Of a DNA stretch of 22,706 nt, positions 1 to 8,898 are shown in pieces. The translations under genes and the position numbers were made by a program. The stretch is from Litorimonas sp964352855. GTDB lineage: Bacteria > Pseudomonadota > Alphaproteobacteria > Caulobacterales > Maricaulaceae. Position 1 is the stretch's first letter. The number at the start of each line of letters is the position of its first letter. The stretch is taken from positions 1-22,706 of the forward strand of contig CAYGTR010000047.1 of assembly GCA_964352855.1 (NCBI GenBank), read 5' to 3'. Below the pieces are notes generated by a model that worked only from the letters and a program-made list of their open reading frames with translations, was not told where the DNA came from and ran no database searches.

Positions 1-1001
1 TCGAGACAGCCTGCGAGCACAGTCGGTTGGTTCGCAATCACGCCGACGGTTTGGCCTTCGATCCGAATAAAACCGCAGAGAATATTTTTGGCAAAGTCGC
101 GTTGAATTTCAAAGAAGTCACCTTCATCCGCGACCTTCTCGACCAATTCCTTCATGCAATAAGGAAGGTTCGGGTTTTCCGGCACGAGCGTATCAAGACT
201 TGTGTCAATGCGGTCATGCTTGTCAAAGAAAGGCCGCACCGGGGAACGGTCCCGATTATTCAGCGGCAGAAAATCAAACAGACGCCGAATTTCTGCGAGC
301 GCCTCCATATCATTATCGAATGCCCCATCCGCGACAGAGGATTTGGTTGTATGCGTTTTCGCCCCGCCCAGTTCTTCGGCTGTCACGACTTCATTGGTCA
401 CCGTTTTCAGAACATCCGGCCCCGTCAGGAACATGTAAGAGCTGTCGCGCACCATAAAGATGAAGTCAGTCAGTGCCGGCGAATAGACTGCTCCACCCGC
501 AGATGGCCCCATAATGACCGAGATTTGCGGTACAACGCCGGAGGCGAGAATATTGTTCTGGAAAACATCAGTATAACCGGCCAGCGCTTCGACGCCTTCT
601 TGGATACGCGCCCCACCCGAGTCATTTAGGCCGATAATCGGCGCGCCTTGTTTCATCGCCATGTGTTGGACTTTACAAATTTTCTGCGCGTGGGTTTTGG
701 ACAGCGAGCCGCCAAAAACGGTGAAATCCTGCGCATAAACGAACGTCTTGCGCCCATTAATCGTGCCCCAACCCGTGACCACCCCGTCACCGGCAATGTG
801 GTTTTTATCCATGCCGAAATCGGTCGAGCGATGTTTGACAAACATGTCAAATTCTTCAAAGGAGTTTGGATCAAGGAGGAGTTCGAGCCTTTCGCGCGCG
901 GTCAATTTGCCTTTGGCGTGCTGTGCGGCGATACGTTTTTCGCCGCCCCCCAAACGGGCCTGTGCACGGCGTTCTTCCAGCTGTTCTAATATATCGCTCA
1001 A
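1..1001 (-). CDS. pccB: Propionyl-CoA carboxylase beta chain (carboxyltransferase subunit), 3' end off window
   Basis: This is the biotin-dependent acyl-CoA carboxyltransferase subunit that moves CO2 from carboxybiotin to propionyl-CoA to give methylmalonyl-CoA in the cytoplasm. About 333 of roughly 510 residues are present; the rest lies beyond the left edge. The N-terminus LSDILEQLEERRAQARLGGG, then KGKLTARERLELLLD and later LNDSGGARIQEGVEALAGY, is characteristic of PccB. An MGPSAGGAVYSPALTDF stretch follows, typical of the acyl-CoA/carboxybiotin site. The start appears to be TTG at 1001. A stop codon lies in frame just upstream, no ATG is available in this frame, and a GAGGGG ribosome site lies 6 nt before the TTG. 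The related acetyl/methylcrotonyl carboxylase beta chains are less likely because the N-terminal match is specific to PccB. Confidence 0.93.
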   Translation of the reverse strand, partial: MSDILEQLEERRAQARLGGGEKRIAAQHAKGKLTARERLELLLDPNSFEEFDMFVKHRSTDFGMDKNHIAGDGVVTGWGTINGRKTFVYAQDFTVFGGSLSKTHAQKICKVQHMAMKQGAPIIGLNDSGGARIQEGVEALAGYTDVFQNNILASGVVPQISVIMGPSAGGAVYSPALTDFIFMVRDSSYMFLTGPDVLKTVTNEVVTAEELGGAKTHTTKSSVADGAFDNDMEALAEIRRLFDFLPLNNRDRSPVRPFFDKHDRIDTSLDTLVPENPNLPYCMKELVEKVADEGDFFEIQRDFAKNILCGFIRIEGQTVGVIANQPTVLAGCL

Positions 1002-1062
1002 ACCCAACCCCTCATAAGCTCATCTTGTCATAAAGATGCACGTTACTAAGGCCAGACACAAA

Positions 1063-1101
1063 GGCAAGTCTGATTTAACGCAAAGGCGAATAAGACTTGC
1101 C
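1063..1101. repeat. Inverted repeat in the pccB/RND intergenic region
   Basis: Two perfect 9-bp arms, GGCAAGTCT (1063-1071) and AGACTTGCC (1093-1101), are separated by 21 nt. They lie between the divergently transcribed pccB and the RND efflux genes. They could be a bipartite regulator site with half-sites about 30 bp apart, or a long-loop RNA hairpin. No regulator gene is adjacent, so the role is inferred only from position. Confidence 0.4.
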
Positions 1102-1216
1102 GATAAACTGTCGATTTTCGCAATAAAATGTGAGGCGAACATGCAGTTTCGCAGTGCATTCTTGCGTATTTATAACTGTCTAATGCGAAATTTATCAATT
1201 AAGAGTGCGTCATTCA

Positions 1217-1236
1217 GGACAGCAGGGCAACTGTCC
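1217..1236. repeat. Short inverted repeat just upstream of the RND adaptor gene
   Basis: Arms GGACAG (1217-1222) and CTGTCC (1231-1236) flank an 8-nt spacer. The element ends 25 nt before the ATG at 1262, where a leader hairpin or a repressor operator for an efflux operon would sit. No T-run follows, so it is not a terminator. Six-base arms can occur by chance. Confidence 0.3.
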
Positions 1237-1261
1237 ACCCTATTGAAGCGTATTTAAAAAC

Positions 1262-2356
1262 ATGAAATTGAACAGATCTTATATTATCGCTTTTGTGGCT
1301 TTGGCCGCTATCGGCATATGGTTCCTCGTGAACAATCTGAATGAAGGCCCGCCGGTCGAAGGTAAAACGCAGGCCGAATTCCAAGCAGAAAATCTACAGA
1401 GAATATCGGCGGTTCAGGTCAAATCGGTTTCAGCTCAAAAACATGAAAATATTTTAGTTCTTTATGGTCAGACGGAGAGCAATCGGGAAGTGACTGTAAA
1501 GGCACAAACGGCTGGGTTGGTTGTATCTGTGCCAGTCGCCGAAGGTCGCACGGTGAACAGCGGTGCGCTGCTCTGTCGCCAAGACGTTGATGCCCGTCAA
1601 GCCATGGTTGATCAAGCCCACGCTAATATGCGCAGTGTAGAAAATGATCTTCGCAGCGCGCGTATCCTCGCCGAAAAAGGTTTCCAATCGGAAACGCGTG
1701 TTGTAAATTTTGAAGCCCAACTCGACGGTGCAAAAGCCGCGCTGAAATCCGCAGAAATCGAGCTTGATAATGTCAATATTCGCGCGCCCTTTGGCGGCAT
1801 ATGGGAACGTCAACTTGCGCAAGTCGGTGATTATCTCGCACCCGGACAGGCTTGCGGCCTTTTAGTCGATCTCTCCCCCTTAAAGGTGATAGCGCAACTC
1901 ACGGAAACGCAACTCAGCCTCATCTCTCCCGGCGATATGGCAGATATTGAGCTTGCGACAGGTGAACGCGTGCAAGGCACGATTGATTATGTCGAAGCCA
2001 AGGCTGATACGGCCACTCGCACGTTCCGCACAGAAATTAACGTGCCAAATGACGATAATGCATTGAGAGCCGGCGTGACCGCAACTGTTCGCATCAAGGC
2101 CGGCGAAACAATGGCGCAACGCATTCCGTCCAACATCCTTACCCTAGACGACACAGGCACGGTCGGCGTGCGCTTTGTAGACGACCAAGACATTGTCCGC
2201 TTTGCAAAAGTCGCCATTATTGATGAAACGTCAGAAGGGGCTTGGGTCACAGGACTGCCCGACTTCACCCGCATCATCGTCGAGGGCCAAGATTTTGTGG
2301 CCGTTGGTATGAAAGTCGCCCCCAATGGCGATTACAGCCTTTCCTCAACGCAATAG
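1262..2356 (+). CDS. RND efflux periplasmic adaptor subunit (HlyD/MFP family)
   Basis: This adaptor bridges an inner-membrane RND pump and an outer-membrane channel in the periplasm. The 364-residue length is normal. Residues about 8-24 form an uncleaved-looking membrane anchor (IIAFVALAAIGIWFLV). The two halves of the lipoyl-like domain are visible around residues 80-110 (EVTVKAQTAGLVVSVPVAEG) and 165-200 (NVNIRAPFGGIWERQLAQVG). They are separated by a short helical hairpin with the DQAHANMRSVENDLRSA pattern. The beta-barrel and membrane-proximal domains follow. The gene ends 9 nt before the pump gene, so the two form one transcription unit. No outer-membrane factor is present in the window. 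Substrate is unknown. The start is the first ATG; its ribosome site is weak. Confidence 0.9.
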   Translation: MKLNRSYIIAFVALAAIGIWFLVNNLNEGPPVEGKTQAEFQAENLQRISAVQVKSVSAQKHENILVLYGQTESNREVTVKAQTAGLVVSVPVAEGRTVNSGALLCRQDVDARQAMVDQAHANMRSVENDLRSARILAEKGFQSETRVVNFEAQLDGAKAALKSAEIELDNVNIRAPFGGIWERQLAQVGDYLAPGQACGLLVDLSPLKVIAQLTETQLSLISPGDMADIELATGERVQGTIDYVEAKADTATRTFRTEINVPNDDNALRAGVTATVRIKAGETMAQRIPSNILTLDDTGTVGVRFVDDQDIVRFAKVAIIDETSEGAWVTGLPDFTRIIVEGQDFVAVGMKVAPNGDYSLSSTQ

Positions 2357-2365
2357 GCCGCAGAG

Positions 2366-5300
2366 ATGAGCACATCCAAGAAAATGTCGCCCAGCGCCTC
2401 CGGTATCCCCGGCATCGTCGGATTTTCTATCCGTAATTGGCGGATGACGCTTGGTATTATGTTCTTTGCCGTTATCGGCGGATTGCTCGCAATGAGCCGT
2501 CTGCCCTTGGATGCTGAACCTGATGTGCCCGTCCCCTTTGTCAATGTGCGTGTAGTTGTGCCGGGTATTTCACCCGAAGACGGCGAGCGCTTGCTTATTC
2601 GCCCCCTAGAAACAGAGCTTAAATCCATTGAGGGTATTAAAGAAATCAACGGAATTGCTTCGACAAATGTGGCTTATGTTGTGCTCGAATTTGACATTAA
2701 TGTCGATAAAGACCGCGCTATGGCTGATGTGCTTGAAAAGGTTGATCGAGCACGGGCTGAATTCCCGACAGAAGCACGAGAACCCATTATTGAAGAAGTC
2801 AGTTTTTCGGCCCTGCCCATTCTGACGGTCAATCTTTGGGGCGACGCACCCGAGCGCGAATTACAAAAGCGCGCCAAAGACCTCCAGCGTCGGATCGAGA
2901 GCATACAAGAAGTTCTGGAAGCCAATATATCCGGCGAACGCACCGATGTGTTGGAAGCCATTTTAGATCCTGCCCGTGTCGAGAGCCTCGGCATCACCTT
3001 TGACGAGATTGCTGCTGCCGTCGGCAGCAATAACAGCCTCATTCCGGCAGGCGCGCTTGAGACGCAGAGCGGAAAATTTAACGTCAAGCTTCCCGGACTC
3101 ATTCAAGATCCGATTGATATGAGTGAACTCGTCATTCGACGAAACGCAAATGGCGCCATTATTAAACTCGGCGATATCGCAGAGGTCAGGCGCGGCTATA
3201 AAGACATCACGACCTATGCCCGCTTCAATGGTCGCACCTCTGTTTCTTTAGAAATTTCCAAACGCCAAGGCGTGAACATTATCGAGACGACAGAAAAAGT
3301 CGAAGCATTAGTCGATGAAGTCACCTCCTCTGCGGATTGGCCTGAGACCATCAACGTCTCCTATAGTCAGGCACGGTCTGTCTATATCAATGATATGATG
3401 AGCGAACTTTTTGCGTCTATCGTGAATGCGGTTATTCTTGTTTTCATCGTCTGTATTGCCGCTTTGGGGTGGCGCTCAGCCTTGTTTGTGGGTTGGGCTA
3501 TTCCCGCAAGTTTCTTAATCGCATTTTTCTTGTTTTATGTCGGCGGCGAAACCATCAATATGATGATCTTATTTGGCCTCATCCTGTCAGTCGGGGTATT
3601 GGTCGATAGTGCAATTGTCATTGTCGAATTTGCAGACCGAAAAATGGATGAGGGTTTGGAACGTCTCGAAGCCTTTAAAATGGCGGGCGAACGCATGTTC
3701 TGGCCTATCATTTCCTCGACTGCCACCACACTCGCCGCCTTCATACCGCTCTTGTTCTGGGATGATGTCACAGGGAAATTCATGTCTTACTTCCCGCGCA
3801 CCATGATTTATGTGCTGTCAGCTTCCACACTTATGGCGCTTATTTTCTTGCCCGTTCTGGGCGCAAAAATTGGGTTTAGACCTAAAAAAACTATTAATGA
3901 AAATGCGGCCCTTCTGGCAGCAGGCGAAGACGGTGATCCGAGTAAAGTCACCGGAATTACAGGTATATATGTTCGCATCATCCAAAAGCTTGTGCATTAT
4001 CCCTTCGCCGTTATCGCCGGTATGTTGGTCATCTTATTCTTGATTGTTTCGAGCTTTGGTAACAGCTTAGGCGGAGAACACCCTAAGCCTGTTGAATTTT
4101 TTACGCAAAGCCCGTCGGATCAGCTCTTCATTCTGGCGCGCGCCCGAGGCAACACGACGCCTGCACAGGTTCTCGAAATCGGACGCGATATTGAAAATCG
4201 CATACAAAATATCCGGGGTATTGAGTCTGTTTATACCGTCGCAGGTAATGGCGCTTCGGGAACAGGCGGTGGCGGTGGCGGCCTCACAGGGCCAACAAAT
4301 GTTCCGTCAGATACAGTCGTAAAAGTCTATACAGAACTTCTACCCTTTGATGAACGCCGCAGTGTCGCTGCAATCGTGAAAGACTTGGAACAAGCCGTTT
4401 CAGGCATTCCAGGCGTGATAACCGAGGTCACTGCCATCGACCAAGGCCCCCCGATAGGTAAAGATATCGGCATTCAAATATCGACCGAAGACAAACAAGC
4501 CTTGGTAGAGGCCACACAAATGGTTCGCGATGAGTTAAGTTCTATAGAAGGAATTATCGACATTGAAGATAGTCGCCCTCTTCCCGGTGTAGATTGGGAA
4601 ATCGTTGTTGATCGCGCCGAGGCGGGACGCCTTGGTTTAGATGTTGCGCGTATTGGCGCGGCCATTCAATTTGTAACGGAAGGGGCATTGGTTGGACAAT
4701 ATCGTCCCTTGGACGCAGATGAGGAAGTTGATATCCGTGTGCGCTATCCCGCCTCTGCCCGCGATTTATCATCTTTGGATACATTACGCATTCAAACGCC
4801 TGCGGGCTCTTTGCCTTTATCATCCGTTGTCACGCGCATCGCGAAACCGCGTCAGGACAAAATTGAGCGCCGAGATTTATTGCCTTTTTATGTAGTCTCA
4901 GGCAATACAGCCGAAGACTTTGCGACCAATAAGCAAGTTGAAGAGTTGCAGAATTGGCTTGATAATGAAGCTAATCTTCCGCCTTCGGTCAAAGTCAAAT
5001 TCTTGGGTCAGCAAGAGGAAAATGAGAGCGCCCTCGCCTTTTTTAAGGCTGCGGGTTTGGCTATTCTATTCATGATGGGCGTGATTTTACTTCTGCAATT
5101 TAACAGTTTTTATCATGTCTTCTTAACGCTGAGTGCGGTTATTTTATCCGTCTTCGGCGTGTTGCTCGGTCTGACTTTCTACCCTTATATCTCCATGATT
5201 TTGACCTTAACAGGCGTTATCGCCTTAGCGGGGATTGTCGTTAATAATAACATTGTTCTGATTGATGCTTATCAGCGCTTTCGCGAATTGGGATATAGCT

Positions 5301-5650
5301 CCGTTGATGCAGCGGTTCGAACAGCCGCACAGCGCCTACGCCCCGTGTTTCTGACAACACTCACCACTGTTGTCGGGCTTATGCCGCTCATCCTCGGTTG
5401 GGGTGCGAATATCTTTACAGGTGATTTGGATATGCGCGGAACCAGTACATCAGAGATTTGGGCCCCAATTTCCTTCGTCGTGGCGAGTGGTTTAGGCTTT
5501 GCAACAATTCTCACACTGATCATTACACCTGTACTTCTTTGTGCACCGCAAATCATGTGGCGTCAGTTGAAGTGGTTTTTTGGTTTCATTGCGCGATTTA
5601 TTAGCGGTGGAAAATGGGGTCGAGATAAGAGTATTGAAGCTGCCGAATAA
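2366..5650 (+). CDS. RND family efflux permease (AcrB/CusA-like superfamily)
   Basis: This is the proton-driven inner-membrane pump partner of the preceding adaptor. At 1094 residues it is full length, with the usual plan: TM1 near residues 25-42, a large periplasmic domain, a TM bundle around 343-500, a second periplasmic domain, and a last TM bundle around 885-1070. The PLDAEPDVPVPFVNVRVVVPG start of the first porter domain is typical. In TM4 the proton-relay motif reads LVDSAIVIVEFADR: D414 is present but the second Asp of AcrB is Ser. In the C-terminal bundle GIVVNNNIVLIDAY (956-969) has Asn where AcrB has its relay Lys. Residues 630-641 contain a run of six glycines. The gene ends 4 nt before the convergent gene's stop. 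Drug versus other substrate cannot be told from sequence. Confidence 0.93.
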   Translation: MSTSKKMSPSASGIPGIVGFSIRNWRMTLGIMFFAVIGGLLAMSRLPLDAEPDVPVPFVNVRVVVPGISPEDGERLLIRPLETELKSIEGIKEINGIASTNVAYVVLEFDINVDKDRAMADVLEKVDRARAEFPTEAREPIIEEVSFSALPILTVNLWGDAPERELQKRAKDLQRRIESIQEVLEANISGERTDVLEAILDPARVESLGITFDEIAAAVGSNNSLIPAGALETQSGKFNVKLPGLIQDPIDMSELVIRRNANGAIIKLGDIAEVRRGYKDITTYARFNGRTSVSLEISKRQGVNIIETTEKVEALVDEVTSSADWPETINVSYSQARSVYINDMMSELFASIVNAVILVFIVCIAALGWRSALFVGWAIPASFLIAFFLFYVGGETINMMILFGLILSVGVLVDSAIVIVEFADRKMDEGLERLEAFKMAGERMFWPIISSTATTLAAFIPLLFWDDVTGKFMSYFPRTMIYVLSASTLMALIFLPVLGAKIGFRPKKTINENAALLAAGEDGDPSKVTGITGIYVRIIQKLVHYPFAVIAGMLVILFLIVSSFGNSLGGEHPKPVEFFTQSPSDQLFILARARGNTTPAQVLEIGRDIENRIQNIRGIESVYTVAGNGASGTGGGGGGLTGPTNVPSDTVVKVYTELLPFDERRSVAAIVKDLEQAVSGIPGVITEVTAIDQGPPIGKDIGIQISTEDKQALVEATQMVRDELSSIEGIIDIEDSRPLPGVDWEIVVDRAEAGRLGLDVARIGAAIQFVTEGALVGQYRPLDADEEVDIRVRYPASARDLSSLDTLRIQTPAGSLPLSSVVTRIAKPRQDKIERRDLLPFYVVSGNTAEDFATNKQVEELQNWLDNEANLPPSVKVKFLGQQEENESALAFFKAAGLAILFMMGVILLLQFNSFYHVFLTLSAVILSVFGVLLGLTFYPYISMILTLTGVIALAGIVVNNNIVLIDAYQRFRELGYSSVDAAVRTAAQRLRPVFLTTLTTVVGLMPLILGWGANIFTGDLDMRGTSTSEIWAPISFVVASGLGFATILTLIITPVLLCAPQIMWRQLKWFFGFIARFISGGKWGRDKSIEAAE

Positions 5651-5654
5651 TTTT

Positions 5655-6689
5655 CTACTGGCCCTCGGCAATCAACGGGTCAGCCTCACTTGGGGCAAAT
5701 ATAACGGTGCTCTGAAATCCCCCACCAAGTAGCTCGCGTCGAACTTGCCAGCGAAAGGGTTCAAACACGACCTGCGGCATACCTGTTTGCGACGTGTTTC
5801 GCGGTCGAAGGAGCTGGAAAGGTACCGTCACATTTATAGGTTCCGCGTCGGAACGCACAAGTTCCGCCTTTACGTCATATTCCCCGCGAGGCAGCATTTT
5901 ACCGGCAATAAAGTTCCAACGCCCTCCTGCCCCAACTCGGGTTTCGCCAATGATGGCTTGGTTGGCATAAAGCCTAATCTTTCCTGGTTCACTGGTTGTG
6001 CCTGAGAAGATAACACCGCCTGAATCATCATAATCAATGGGCCCCATCGTCAGAGGTCCATTCGTTGGGCTTCCCCCAAATGGAGATTTAACGATCCGCG
6101 TTGGGCCACCGGGCGCACTGACCATAATGAGCGTTGGCGGTGGCTGAAGAATGTCTGTCAGCAGAATTTCTTCGCCGTCAGGCCCTTCTGCGCCATTCGG
6201 AAAGACTTCAAAGCTCGGAGGCACAACTGCACTTTCCGTTTCAGCACCTGGCAGAACGATCCGGTAGACAGTTTCATCACCTCGAACTGTGATACCTCCT
6301 TCATTGAACAAAATAGCCTCTAAAACCATTGGGCGTTCATCGACGGCGTCGAGGGTGACAGACCAATCCCCTTGTTCATTGGATCGAATTTGACGCGTCC
6401 GTTCCCCGGCATCCAGTATAATCACAACACTATTCGGCTCGGCGGTGCCCGTCAGGCGTAATTTTGTCGCCCCTCCATCGTCAAATTCGATAATATCTGA
6501 AAATAATGTCGGCAGAATGCCTAAGGGTGCAGGGCTTTCATTGCTAACAGAAGGCGGCAATGTGTCATCACTCCCGCCTAGGCGCGACATGACATCCAAA
6601 ACTTGAACAACAACTATCAGAGCGACGGCCAGAAGCAGACCGCCTATAATAATCAATATGATACGGGGTTTGATCATATAAATGCTCAC
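5655..6689 (-). CDS. Membrane-anchored Ig-like repeat protein with a degenerate LysM-like C-terminus
   Basis: This 344-residue protein has an N-terminal membrane anchor (residues 9-31) and then an extracytoplasmic region. Two Ig-like beta-sandwich segments are recognisable: residues 76-145 (LRLTGTAEPNSVVIILDAGE, then the EQGDWSV turn) and 224-290 (IFSGTTSEPGKIRLYANQ, then GAGGRWNF). This GTAEPNSxV pattern is common in alphaproteobacterial envelope proteins that end in a peptidoglycan-binding LysM. Here the last 34 residues (RWQVRRELLGGGFQSTVIF...) resemble a LysM that has lost its core pattern and stops early. The start is GTG at 6689 with AGGA 4 nt upstream; an ATG four codons later is possible. 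Function is unknown; a cell-wall-associated structural role is an inference. Confidence 0.7.
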   Translation of the reverse strand: MSIYMIKPRIILIIIGGLLLAVALIVVVQVLDVMSRLGGSDDTLPPSVSNESPAPLGILPTLFSDIIEFDDGGATKLRLTGTAEPNSVVIILDAGERTRQIRSNEQGDWSVTLDAVDERPMVLEAILFNEGGITVRGDETVYRIVLPGAETESAVVPPSFEVFPNGAEGPDGEEILLTDILQPPPTLIMVSAPGGPTRIVKSPFGGSPTNGPLTMGPIDYDDSGGVIFSGTTSEPGKIRLYANQAIIGETRVGAGGRWNFIAGKMLPRGEYDVKAELVRSDAEPINVTVPFQLLRPRNTSQTGMPQVVFEPFRWQVRRELLGGGFQSTVIFAPSEADPLIAEGQ

Positions 6690-6746
6690 AACATCCTGAC
6701 TGGCCTAGAGTTGAATATCTCTCAGTTCACGGCATAAGGGGCTATG

Positions 6747-7406
6747 ATGACAAAGCAAACTGAAAATCCGGACACATTAGAAAAGACTTTTGGCGATTTA
6801 CCCCCGTCAACCATCTGCGTCTTTTGCGGTGCAAGGCCAGGAAATGACCCAAAACATCTCAATTTAGCCGAAAAATTGGGACAAGATATCGCTGCACGCG
6901 GACACAGCCTTGTTTATGGCGGTGGTGGTTTAGGGCTTATGGGTATGGTTGCAAAATCTGCTTTTGACGCCGGAGCCCATGTGACGGGTATAATTCCTCA
7001 CTTCCTGAAGGAAGCAGAAAAAATGCTTGAATGTGTCGATCATATCTATGTTAATAATATGCATGAGCGCAAAATTGCAATGTTTGAGAAAGCCGATGCC
7101 TTTATTGTTTTGCCCGGAGGGATAGGCACATTAGAAGAAGCCATAGAGGTCCTTTCATGGCTTCGCCTCAACCTGCATCTAAAACCCGTGATTTTCCTGA
7201 GCGACAATGGTTACTGGGACAGCCTCATTGAAACACTTAGTCATGTCGTCGATGAGGGGTTTGCAGGGGAAAGCATGCGTGATGATATATTATCGGCAAA
7301 CTCAATCTATGAAGCTTTCGAAATCATGGCACGAGAAATATTATCGCCGCGAGACCGCGAGCCTCTCATGATCAATAATGGTGATGCTATAATTGCGTGT
7401 GCTTAG
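6747..7406 (+). CDS. LOG-family protein (TIGR00730-type cytokinin riboside 5'-monophosphate phosphoribohydrolase)
   Basis: LOG proteins hydrolyse nucleoside 5'-monophosphates such as AMP or cytokinin nucleotides to the free base and ribose 5-phosphate in the cytoplasm. The hallmark motifs are all present: YGGGGLGLMG (58-67), MHERKIAM (106-113) and the catalytic/binding LPGGIGTLEEAIEVLSW (123-139), numbered from the ATG at 6744. The N-terminal FCGARPGNDP matches the family. Two ATG codons are adjacent (6744 and 6747). The AAGGGG ribosome site is 2 nt from the first and 5 nt from the second, so the second is preferred. The stop overlaps the convergent gene's stop (CTTAGG at 7402-7407). The natural substrate in bacteria is often unknown; a lysine-decarboxylase label would be a historical misannotation. 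Confidence 0.88.
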   Translation: MTKQTENPDTLEKTFGDLPPSTICVFCGARPGNDPKHLNLAEKLGQDIAARGHSLVYGGGGLGLMGMVAKSAFDAGAHVTGIIPHFLKEAEKMLECVDHIYVNNMHERKIAMFEKADAFIVLPGGIGTLEEAIEVLSWLRLNLHLKPVIFLSDNGYWDSLIETLSHVVDEGFAGESMRDDILSANSIYEAFEIMAREILSPRDREPLMINNGDAIIACA

Positions 7407-7864
7407 GCGTGTAAAATAGAGGCAATGACTTCAAGCCCAGCCTTATCTTCAGCGTCAAAAGCGCTGAATTCTGTACTGTCGACGTCCAATACGGCCGCCA
7501 GATGTCCGTTCTTGTTAAAGACAGGCACAACAATTTCGGAATTTGTCTGACTGTCACAGGCGATATGACCCGGAAATGCGTGAACATCATCAACGACAAT
7601 TGTTTTTTTCTGTGTCGCACATGCTCCGCATACGCCCCTCGCAAATGGAATACGCAAGCACCCTAAAGTGCCTTGATAAGGCCCAACCACAAGCTCTTCT
7701 TGCTTCAATGGGTCGACTTCATAAAAGCCTGTCCAATAGAAATAATCAAATGTCTGAGTCAAAAGACAAGACACCGTCGCATAGCGTGCTGTTTGAGAAG
7801 TTTCCCCTTCAATCACCGCTTTAATTTCTTCTAATACTTCGGCGTATTTTTGTGCTTTTGACAT
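7403..7864 (-). CDS. msrC: Free methionine-(R)-sulfoxide reductase (GAF-domain fRMsr)
   Basis: This enzyme reduces free methionine-R-sulfoxide, repairing oxidised methionine with electrons from thioredoxin. It is a single GAF domain of 153 residues. The three catalytic cysteines are present with the spacing of E. coli YebR/MsrC: C69 (GTLGCLRIPF), C79 (RGVCG) and C103 (GHIACDSQTNSEIVVP), i.e. 10 and 24 residues apart. The true start is taken as the ATG at 7864 (MSKAQKYAEV). An open frame continues 29 codons upstream but overlaps the preceding gene. It is last in a same-strand unit behind the FAD oxidoreductase, 37 nt away, suggesting a shared oxidative or light-stress role. Confidence 0.9.
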   Translation of the reverse strand: MSKAQKYAEVLEEIKAVIEGETSQTARYATVSCLLTQTFDYFYWTGFYEVDPLKQEELVVGPYQGTLGCLRIPFARGVCGACATQKKTIVVDDVHAFPGHIACDSQTNSEIVVPVFNKNGHLAAVLDVDSTEFSAFDAEDKAGLEVIASILHA

Positions 7865-7901
7865 AAAGCGCAGATAGGCGTGAGCGTATAAAAGCGCAAG
7901 C

Positions 7902-8888
7902 CTATAAAGCCATAACGGCCTCAGCCGCTGCCAAGCCTGACAACGCCGCACCTTCGACCCGCCCGCCTAAACACCAATCCCCTGCAGCGACGAGTTTTTT
8001 GTCGCTATCTATTAAACAGGGTTTTTGCGGGCTTTTGGAGACGCTGGCATAAAGCCAGCGATGCAGCGAAAGGTGTGACGGCGCACGCAAATCAAGACGC
8101 GTAAGTGCGGTCGTCACATCAAGCAATAAGTTTTGAACTTCTTCTCTATCCGTATCCACGTTACTATTTGACCATTCGGAACTGGCATGGACAACAAGTG
8201 TCCCGACGTCGCCGCGCCCGGGTTTGGCGCTGTTGACAGACAGCCAAGAGACAGGGAGATCGTTGACTCGCAATGTATCCCATCCAATATCAAAGGGCTT
8301 TTCCAAGCCAATCATCAGCGCAAAACACGCATCCATTTTCGTGGCTTCTACATCAGAGTAAGCTGAAAAATCTGGTGGCAAAAGGGCTTTTGCCTGCACG
8401 GATGGCGCTGTACAGATAATTGCATCAAATCCGCCTCGGTCCTGTGCAGGGCCATCTGGGCCATCTTCGAAAAACAACGTCCAACGCCCATCATCTTCTC
8501 GGTGCAAAGCTTTAATTTGGCTGCCTAGAATGACCTCGAGATCTTTTGCTAGAAATTTCGCGAAGCTATTCATGCGCGGCGTACCGACCCAGCGGTCTCC
8601 TCCGGTATCTGTCGTGAGCAAACCGGTTTTGAGATAGAGCGCACGGCCCGGCCAAGGCGCGACGGCGCCCGCCGCCTGCGCAGCCCGAACAATATCAGAA
8701 AATGCTTGCTCTTTTACGGTAAAATATTGCGCCCCGTGATCATATTCAAATTCACCTGCATAGCGCGTGGAAAGCCGCCCTCCGACGCCGCGTGATTTGT
8801 CAAACACTGTAACGTGATAACCGGCCTCTGTTAATTGACGGGCCGCACATAGACCCGATACACCCGCCCCAATGATTCCAATACGCAT
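7902..8888 (-). CDS. Renalase-like NAD(P)/FAD-dependent oxidoreductase
   Basis: This is a flavoprotein of the amine oxidase/renalase superfamily, 328 residues from the ATG at 8888. The dinucleotide-binding GAGVSG lies at residues 7-12, with the adenosine-ribose acidic residue at D30 and the FAD-family signature GVGGRLSTR at 34-42. DHGAQYFTV (50-58) is typical of bacterial renalase-like proteins. The C-terminal KKLVAAGDWCLGGRVEGAAL segment is the second FAD contact. The chosen start has AAGG 8 nt upstream and leaves a 10-nt gap after the previous gene; a longer reading would add 15 unlikely residues. Bacterial renalases oxidise isomeric forms of NAD(P)H, but this substrate is not provable from sequence. 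Its place behind photolyase-like genes may indicate a flavin redox partnership. Confidence 0.82.
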   Translation of the reverse strand: MRIGIIGAGVSGLCAARQLTEAGYHVTVFDKSRGVGGRLSTRYAGEFEYDHGAQYFTVKEQAFSDIVRAAQAAGAVAPWPGRALYLKTGLLTTDTGGDRWVGTPRMNSFAKFLAKDLEVILGSQIKALHREDDGRWTLFFEDGPDGPAQDRGGFDAIICTAPSVQAKALLPPDFSAYSDVEATKMDACFALMIGLEKPFDIGWDTLRVNDLPVSWLSVNSAKPGRGDVGTLVVHASSEWSNSNVDTDREEVQNLLLDVTTALTRLDLRAPSHLSLHRWLYASVSKSPQKPCLIDSDKKLVAAGDWCLGGRVEGAALSGLAAAEAVMAL

Positions 8889-8898
8889 GCGAAAGACC

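Noticed and set aside
27..629. 200-codon plus-strand open frame near the left edge
   Set aside because: It is antisense to a clear PccB coding sequence, and its translation is Arg/His/Phe-rich without family features.
1036..1257. 73-codon plus-strand frame between pccB and the RND adaptor
   Set aside because: No ribosome site, no recognisable pattern, and it covers the probable promoter region and inverted repeats.
4258..4290. Short GGT/GGC tandem repeat
   Set aside because: It encodes a six-glycine loop inside the RND permease and is not a separate repeat element.
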